From: Oligoflexia bacterium
Lineage (GTDB): Bacteria; Bdellovibrionota; UBA1018
Assembly: GCA_903895855.1 (NCBI GenBank)
Contig: CAITVN010000003.1
Span: forward strand, 1-45,965
Direction of reading: 5' to 3'
Length of the DNA stretch: 45,965 nucleotides
Below the pieces are notes generated by a model. The model made no database searches. It was not told where the DNA came from and saw only the letters and a program-made list of their open reading frames with translations. Below are positions 42,732-45,965 of this stretch, in pieces. Position 1 is the stretch's first letter. Each line of letters starts with the position of its first letter. Made by a program: the position numbers and the translations under genes.

Positions 42732-44219
42732 ATGAGCGAAAATGAAACCATTTCAATTGAATCTTCGCCCCAAGTCGTCGTGCGCGGAGAATCTACTCTG
42801 AATCGACGACCACCTACACTCATCAGAGTCATGGCGATTTTTTGTGACCTTTCACTGGCCCTGGGGCTTTTTTCTGTCGTTTCACTTTGGCTTAATCAAT
42901 CAGTACTTCCGAGTTTCAGTACGATTATCGTCTTCGGTGCACTTTTGTTAGCACTAACAGTCGTACAACACGTCTCGCTGGGAGCAACTGTGGGTGAACT
43001 CGCTTGGCAGCTTGAGCGAAAGATTAGAATAGATGGCGTTTGGAAAGAAATGCGCTACCAAACACTTAAAAACAGACCGACGGCCTACTTTCAGTCAGAG
43101 GTTTTTCAGCAAGGCTACTTGCAGGCAAGGCCTATCGGTACAGGCATCTTATTGACGATTACGATCTTCTCGTCGGCGATCGGTGCCGCACGTGAAGTCT
43201 ACTGGAAACATCCGGCGCTGCTGACTGCTAGCGTAGAACCCCTCACAGGTCTCACTGATGAAGAAGCAAACGATGCTGAGGCACAATTTATTTTGTTGCC
43301 GGCTTTTTATAGTTTGGGGCTTTGGCCCCGAGAGTTCGAAGCCAAGCCCGTGTTCTATCAACTACCCTATGCGAAGGGCCCTCCTCTTCAGTTCATTCCT
43401 AAAATTGTGGCGAAATGGGACGCCGGTAACATCGCCGTTGAACTTGAGGGCCCAAAGACTCCAGCGAAAGCTCCGCCCAGAGAGTTGTTGAAACACTGTT
43501 TGACGCATGACTGGTTCGTGTCGCAAGATTCGCCAGCATTCAATCAGTCTTGTTTAGAAATCAGAGACCAGAGTCTGTCTCGCCACATTCGCGAACTGAG
43601 AGCATTAACTCATGCGAGAAACTGGCAAATAAGTTGGTTTGAGGTAAAGAACACCGAGTACCCTGAAAGCGAACAACCGCAAGGGGTTCACCTCACGGCA
43701 GTCGGCGCTCATACCTATGCCGAAAGGTACATTGCCATCACTGCCCGGGGCACTCACCAAAGTTTTAATCTCATCTCAAATCGGCTCGATCAGTCGAAGG
43801 ATAAGGCTTCTCGCCTACTCTCGCAGAGCGTGCGAAGCCTCAGGGTTTCAGACGAGCTGAATACCGGAAAAACTTTTATCGACCAGCAACTAGGGTCTAC
43901 CAATCTTTCAGAAATCGAATCAGAAACTGATCCGAGAAAATTTGCACTGCAATTGCTGTCGGTGCAGGCATTCTTGATGGGTCGCATTTCAGTTGATCCG
44001 TCGAGTATTGAGTCGTTTTACCACTTGGCTGGTACCGTGAGCCTCATGGTCAACCGCGCAAAGGTCTTACAAAACTCAGAGTGGACCTCAACAGCAAAAC
44101 CACTACTCAGAAACATCACCGCCTACATCAAAGACCTCAAGTCAACCACTGCTGATCCTGTTCGTGCCGAAGCGATCGAAAAGCAGCTTGAAATGCTGCA
44201 AATTACGATAGAGAAATAA
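42732..44219 (+). CDS. RDD-like membrane protein with long periplasmic-type tail
   Basis: The 495-residue product has an N-terminal RDD-like region: Arg and Asp in RVMAIFCDLSLALGLFSVVS, a second span (IIVFGALLLALTVVQHV), the loop SLGATVGELAWQLERKIRID and a third span near 140-155 (GTGILLTITIFSSAIGAA). The rest (about 170-495) is soluble, without Cys clustering or a known motif, and ends in Ser/Lys/Glu-rich helices (YIKDLKSTTADPVRAEAIEK). RDD proteins are transporters or membrane factors of poorly known role. It is divergent from the MotA-like gene and shares the symmetric site at 42699-42722, which hints at a common system. Only the RDD resemblance is supported. Confidence 0.65.
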   Translation: MSENETISIESSPQVVVRGESTLNRRPPTLIRVMAIFCDLSLALGLFSVVSLWLNQSVLPSFSTIIVFGALLLALTVVQHVSLGATVGELAWQLERKIRIDGVWKEMRYQTLKNRPTAYFQSEVFQQGYLQARPIGTGILLTITIFSSAIGAAREVYWKHPALLTASVEPLTGLTDEEANDAEAQFILLPAFYSLGLWPREFEAKPVFYQLPYAKGPPLQFIPKIVAKWDAGNIAVELEGPKTPAKAPPRELLKHCLTHDWFVSQDSPAFNQSCLEIRDQSLSRHIRELRALTHARNWQISWFEVKNTEYPESEQPQGVHLTAVGAHTYAERYIAITARGTHQSFNLISNRLDQSKDKASRLLSQSVRSLRVSDELNTGKTFIDQQLGSTNLSEIESETDPRKFALQLLSVQAFLMGRISVDPSSIESFYHLAGTVSLMVNRAKVLQNSEWTSTAKPLLRNITAYIKDLKSTTADPVRAEAIEKQLEMLQITIEK

Positions 44220-44241
44220 ACAAAAAGCGAAGTTGTTTTCT

Positions 44242-44332
44242 ATGTGAGCAAGATCATCAAGATCGTTCTTATCATACCAAGATCGCTCACATGATGCCAA
44301 GATCGGTCTTGTGAGTCCAAGATTGTTCTTGT
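44242..44332. repeat. 20-bp-period repeat array with inverted-repeat units
   Basis: From 44251 four units of exactly 20 bp follow each other (44251-44270, 44271-44290, 44291-44310, 44311-44330), each with a core like CCAAGATCGGTCTT. In units 3 and 4 the core is an inverted repeat CAAGA-N4-TCTTG. An 8-bp outer pair, ATGTGAGC (44242-44249) with GCTCACAT (44285-44292), overlaps the array. It lies between the convergent RDD-like and HNH genes in an otherwise empty gap of 267 bp (44220-44486). Confidence 0.7.
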
Positions 44333-44486
44333 TCAGAAACACCTCACTTACCGAGTAAACTCTTCGTTTAGATCCAATTTTTGGACTCACGGTCAATTCG
44401 CTATCAGATTTTTATTCGATCACTTATCGGATTTCTCGTCTGGTCCCATCATGAGTACAGTCATGAATACCCTCATGGAGAACCTC

Positions 44487-45662
44487 TCATGGAGAACCTC
44501 TCGTTCTCATCGAAATCATTTTGGCAGAACCTAGAGCCTGAATGGCCGCAAGGCCGTTGTGCCGTTTACACAGCAATTTTAGATTTGATGATTCATTCGA
44601 TCCACCTAGAGCTAGAGGTTGTGTGTGATCGATTTCAAGTTGATAACGAGAGCTACAGCGACGGCCTTGGTTGACGAACTCACACCTTCCTTCTGCTTTA
44701 GTCCACACCTGCCGCTTCATTTGAACTGGCAACGCAACACGAATTCCGGCGGGTAACATTTTCTTTGCGGTGTGAAACAAATGAATTTGGTCTGATTTAG
44801 CATCTAATTTGGCATTGATTTCAGCGCCTGATATTTTCAGATTTTCAGAAGTTTTGCCTTTTTCATTTTCCCCAGATTTATTGGTATTTCTATCCGTGGT
44901 TTTATCTGTGACTCCATAGACAACTTTACCGACAATTTTGTCGGTAAAGTTGTCTGCCAAATTATCGCCCGAATTCCCGCCAGGGGCCTGTTCAGATCTA
45001 TCGCTAACTTGGTCCGGTGCCTGAGCTTTTCGCGACTGCAGCCCTTTGGCCTTTTCCATCTTCGTGAGATGACTGGTCACCAAAAAGTCCATGAGCTCAG
45101 CAAGTGTGGCATTGGGGTGTGAGTGACTGAGAAGGTCTCTCAATCGATTGATTTTTTCGAAAAGTTCTTCTGAAACGCTGAATTTGAGTTCGCGCACAGT
45201 CGGCGACAAGACTCGTGTTTTCTCTGGGGTTGGCAGCTCTGGCGATAATTCAAACAGCATTCGGTCGCACTGACTTTGCGATCTGTTTTCAGCGTTCTTG
45301 GCTATGACCTTCTTTTCTTCAATGGTTTTTGCCTTGCCCGCTTTTTTTGTCGCGTGAAAATACGATTGAAGCTTGGCCGCGTTACTCAGCGATAATGAGC
45401 CATTTTCAAAAGCTTGGCGAGTCTCTGGCAAATCGGTGACGAGGCGCATGGTTTGAATTCGTCTTTGCGCCGCCCCCTCGCTCAATCCCAATTCTTTTGT
45501 CACAAATTCAAACAAGCTAGCGTATCCAAGTTTTAAGAAAAGAAGCCTTTGATTAATTTCAGCTAGGAGCTCAATGAACTTTGCAGTGATTCGCCGTTCT
45601 TCATTCACAATGTTTTTTGTTTCGCTTAACAGTCGATCTGAAGTGAGTGCTTTTAAATTCAT
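44487..45662 (-). CDS. HNH endonuclease-domain protein
   Basis: The 391-residue product (ATG 45662) has a helical N-terminal domain (about 1-140, with LLAEINQRLLFLKLGYASLF and KELGLSEGAAQRRIQTMRLV) and a second helical part to about 195. An Asp/Asn/Lys/Thr-rich, probably disordered linker (about 205-295) follows. A C-terminal HNH nuclease domain has RCEFVNQGRRCSSRYQLEID, HTQPLALGGSNESSNLKLLC and KRHN. The HNH metal site (His of IDHTQ, Asn of SSN and His of KRHN) is complete, with two Cys pairs for zinc. Proteins of this layout occur in multiple copies in Bdellovibrio-like genomes; their substrate is unknown. An upstream TTG (45680) is less likely. Confidence 0.82.
   Translation of the reverse strand: MNLKALTSDRLLSETKNIVNEERRITAKFIELLAEINQRLLFLKLGYASLFEFVTKELGLSEGAAQRRIQTMRLVTDLPETRQAFENGSLSLSNAAKLQSYFHATKKAGKAKTIEEKKVIAKNAENRSQSQCDRMLFELSPELPTPEKTRVLSPTVRELKFSVSEELFEKINRLRDLLSHSHPNATLAELMDFLVTSHLTKMEKAKGLQSRKAQAPDQVSDRSEQAPGGNSGDNLADNFTDKIVGKVVYGVTDKTTDRNTNKSGENEKGKTSENLKISGAEINAKLDAKSDQIHLFHTAKKMLPAGIRVALPVQMKRQVWTKAEGRCEFVNQGRRCSSRYQLEIDHTQPLALGGSNESSNLKLLCKRHNGLAAIQALGSAKMISMRTRGSP
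44919..44954. repeat. Perfect 16-bp hairpin inside the HNH gene
   Basis: The arms 44919-44934 and 44939-44954 are exact reverse complements with a 4-base loop, inside the disordered linker of the HNH gene (coding for DNFTDKIVGKVV and neighbours). The peptide is not repetitive there, so protein sequence does not explain it. Confidence 0.8.
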
Positions 45663-45859
45663 TGAAACATCATAGCACAACTTTTTAAATGATGAGTTTC
45701 GAGAGAGATGAATCCATATTTTAACCGGGTCTCAGACAAACACAGATGAGCCCGGAGCCGCGTTCGATGCCCCTCGAAATTAAAACCGAGAAAATGGTCG
45801 AAAAAGTTGTCTGATGGGGCTGCTAGAGGCCTTGAAAAACGGTCAAGAAGAAAATAAAT
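45663..45859. other. Intergenic region upstream of the HNH gene
   Basis: No well-supported gene. A stem-loop with CCGGG (45725-45729) and CTCA (45731-45734) pairing to TGAG (45747-45750) and CCCGG (45751-45755) lacks a T run. On the minus strand TATGAT close to the HNH start might be a -10. The stretch leads into the 18-bp repeats at 45860. Confidence 0.45.
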
Positions 45860-45965
45860 GCGGCACTGATTTTCGCAGCGGCACTGATTTTCGCAGCGGC
45901 ACTGATTTTCGCAGCGGCACTGATTTTCGCAGCGGCACTGATTTTCGCAGCGGCACTGATTTTCG
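45814..45965 (+). CDS. Possible partial gene reading through the 18-bp repeats
   Basis: An ATG at 45814 opens a frame with no stop to the window end (50 full codons). It reads MGLLEALKNGQEENKC and then the hexapeptide GTDFRS over and over. The 18-bp unit is a multiple of three, so it keeps frame. No ribosome-binding site is evident, and five of the six frames through the repeat are open, so this is weak evidence for coding. Confidence 0.25.
   Translation, partial: MGLLEALKNGQEENKCGTDFRSGTDFRSGTDFRSGTDFRSGTDFRSGTDF
45860..45965. repeat. 18-bp tandem repeat continuing past the window
   Basis: Five full identical copies of GCGGCACTGATTTTCGCA (45860-45877, 45878-45895, 45896-45913, 45914-45931, 45932-45949) are followed by 16 bases of a sixth, cut by the window end. 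There are no mismatches, which points to recent expansion or an assembly issue at a contig end. Confidence 0.92.

Noticed and set aside
44381..44674. 97-codon plus-strand frame
   Set aside because: It lies mostly antisense to the well-supported HNH gene, including its catalytic domain, and has no known motif or clear ribosome-binding site.

Overview
The window (about 46 kb, moderate GC, densely packed on both strands) reads as chromosomal DNA of a Gram-negative, motile, respiring bacterium. Several traits point, by inference, to the Bdellovibrionota: a chemotaxis receptor whose signalling tip ([18 protein letters not shown]) resembles Bdellovibrio receptors, many exported proteins of unknown function and exported hydrolases, an HNH protein with a helical N-terminus, and a MotA/MotB-like pair. 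No rRNA, tRNA, CRISPR array or complete insertion sequence was seen.

Layout. 1-5.4 kb: exported or membrane proteins of unknown role, including a PilZ-like candidate and a polytopic GT-C-like protein. 5.6-7.2 kb: acyl-CoA ligase fadD. 7.4-10.5 kb: a compact electron-transfer operon (NHL-propeller/decaheme protein, a previously unlisted 52-residue membrane protein translationally coupled to the next gene, and a NapC/NirT-like hexaheme protein). 10.5-15.2 kb: M15-like peptidase, DUF455 ferritin-like protein, GT4 glycosyltransferase, NIT-domain chemoreceptor. 15.4-16.0 kb: a BrnT/BrnA toxin-antitoxin pair behind a striking 10-bp repeat operator. 16.3-23.8 kb: exported proteins, namely a dikinase-like protein of 1096 residues with a signal peptide, two papain-like proteins in tandem, a SnoaL-like protein and a lipoprotein metallopeptidase. 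24.2-30.1 kb: hemerythrin, the operon SEC-C protein/BtpA/tyrosine recombinase, a PMT-type mannosyltransferase, a 281-bp nested palindrome and a second tyrosine recombinase-like protein that has lost catalytic residues. 30.1-34.9 kb: complete branched-chain amino acid ABC importer livJHMGF. 35.0-35.6 kb: VapBC pair with a palindromic operator. 35.9-36.6 kb: exported two-repeat protein with its own promoter and a strong terminator. 36.8-39.8 kb: transhydrogenase pntAB. 40.0-44.2 kb: MFS transporter, OmpA-domain and MotA-like proteins, and a divergent RDD-like membrane protein. 44.2-46.0 kb: a 20-bp-period repeat array, an HNH nuclease, and a run of 18-bp tandem repeats that continues off the window.

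How the genes work together. The liv importer and fadD feed amino-acid and fatty-acid breakdown; pntAB balances NADH and NADPH; the heme operon moves electrons from the quinone pool to the periplasm. The two toxin-antitoxin modules, two recombinase-like genes, palindromes and repeat arrays mark the most plastic stretches (15.3-16.3, 24.7-30.1, 35.0-35.9 and 44.2-46 kb). The best candidates for something undescribed are the 28.8-30.1 kb palindrome plus degenerate recombinase, the exported dikinase-like protein, the heme operon with its coupled small subunit, and the 20-bp repeat array at 44.2 kb.
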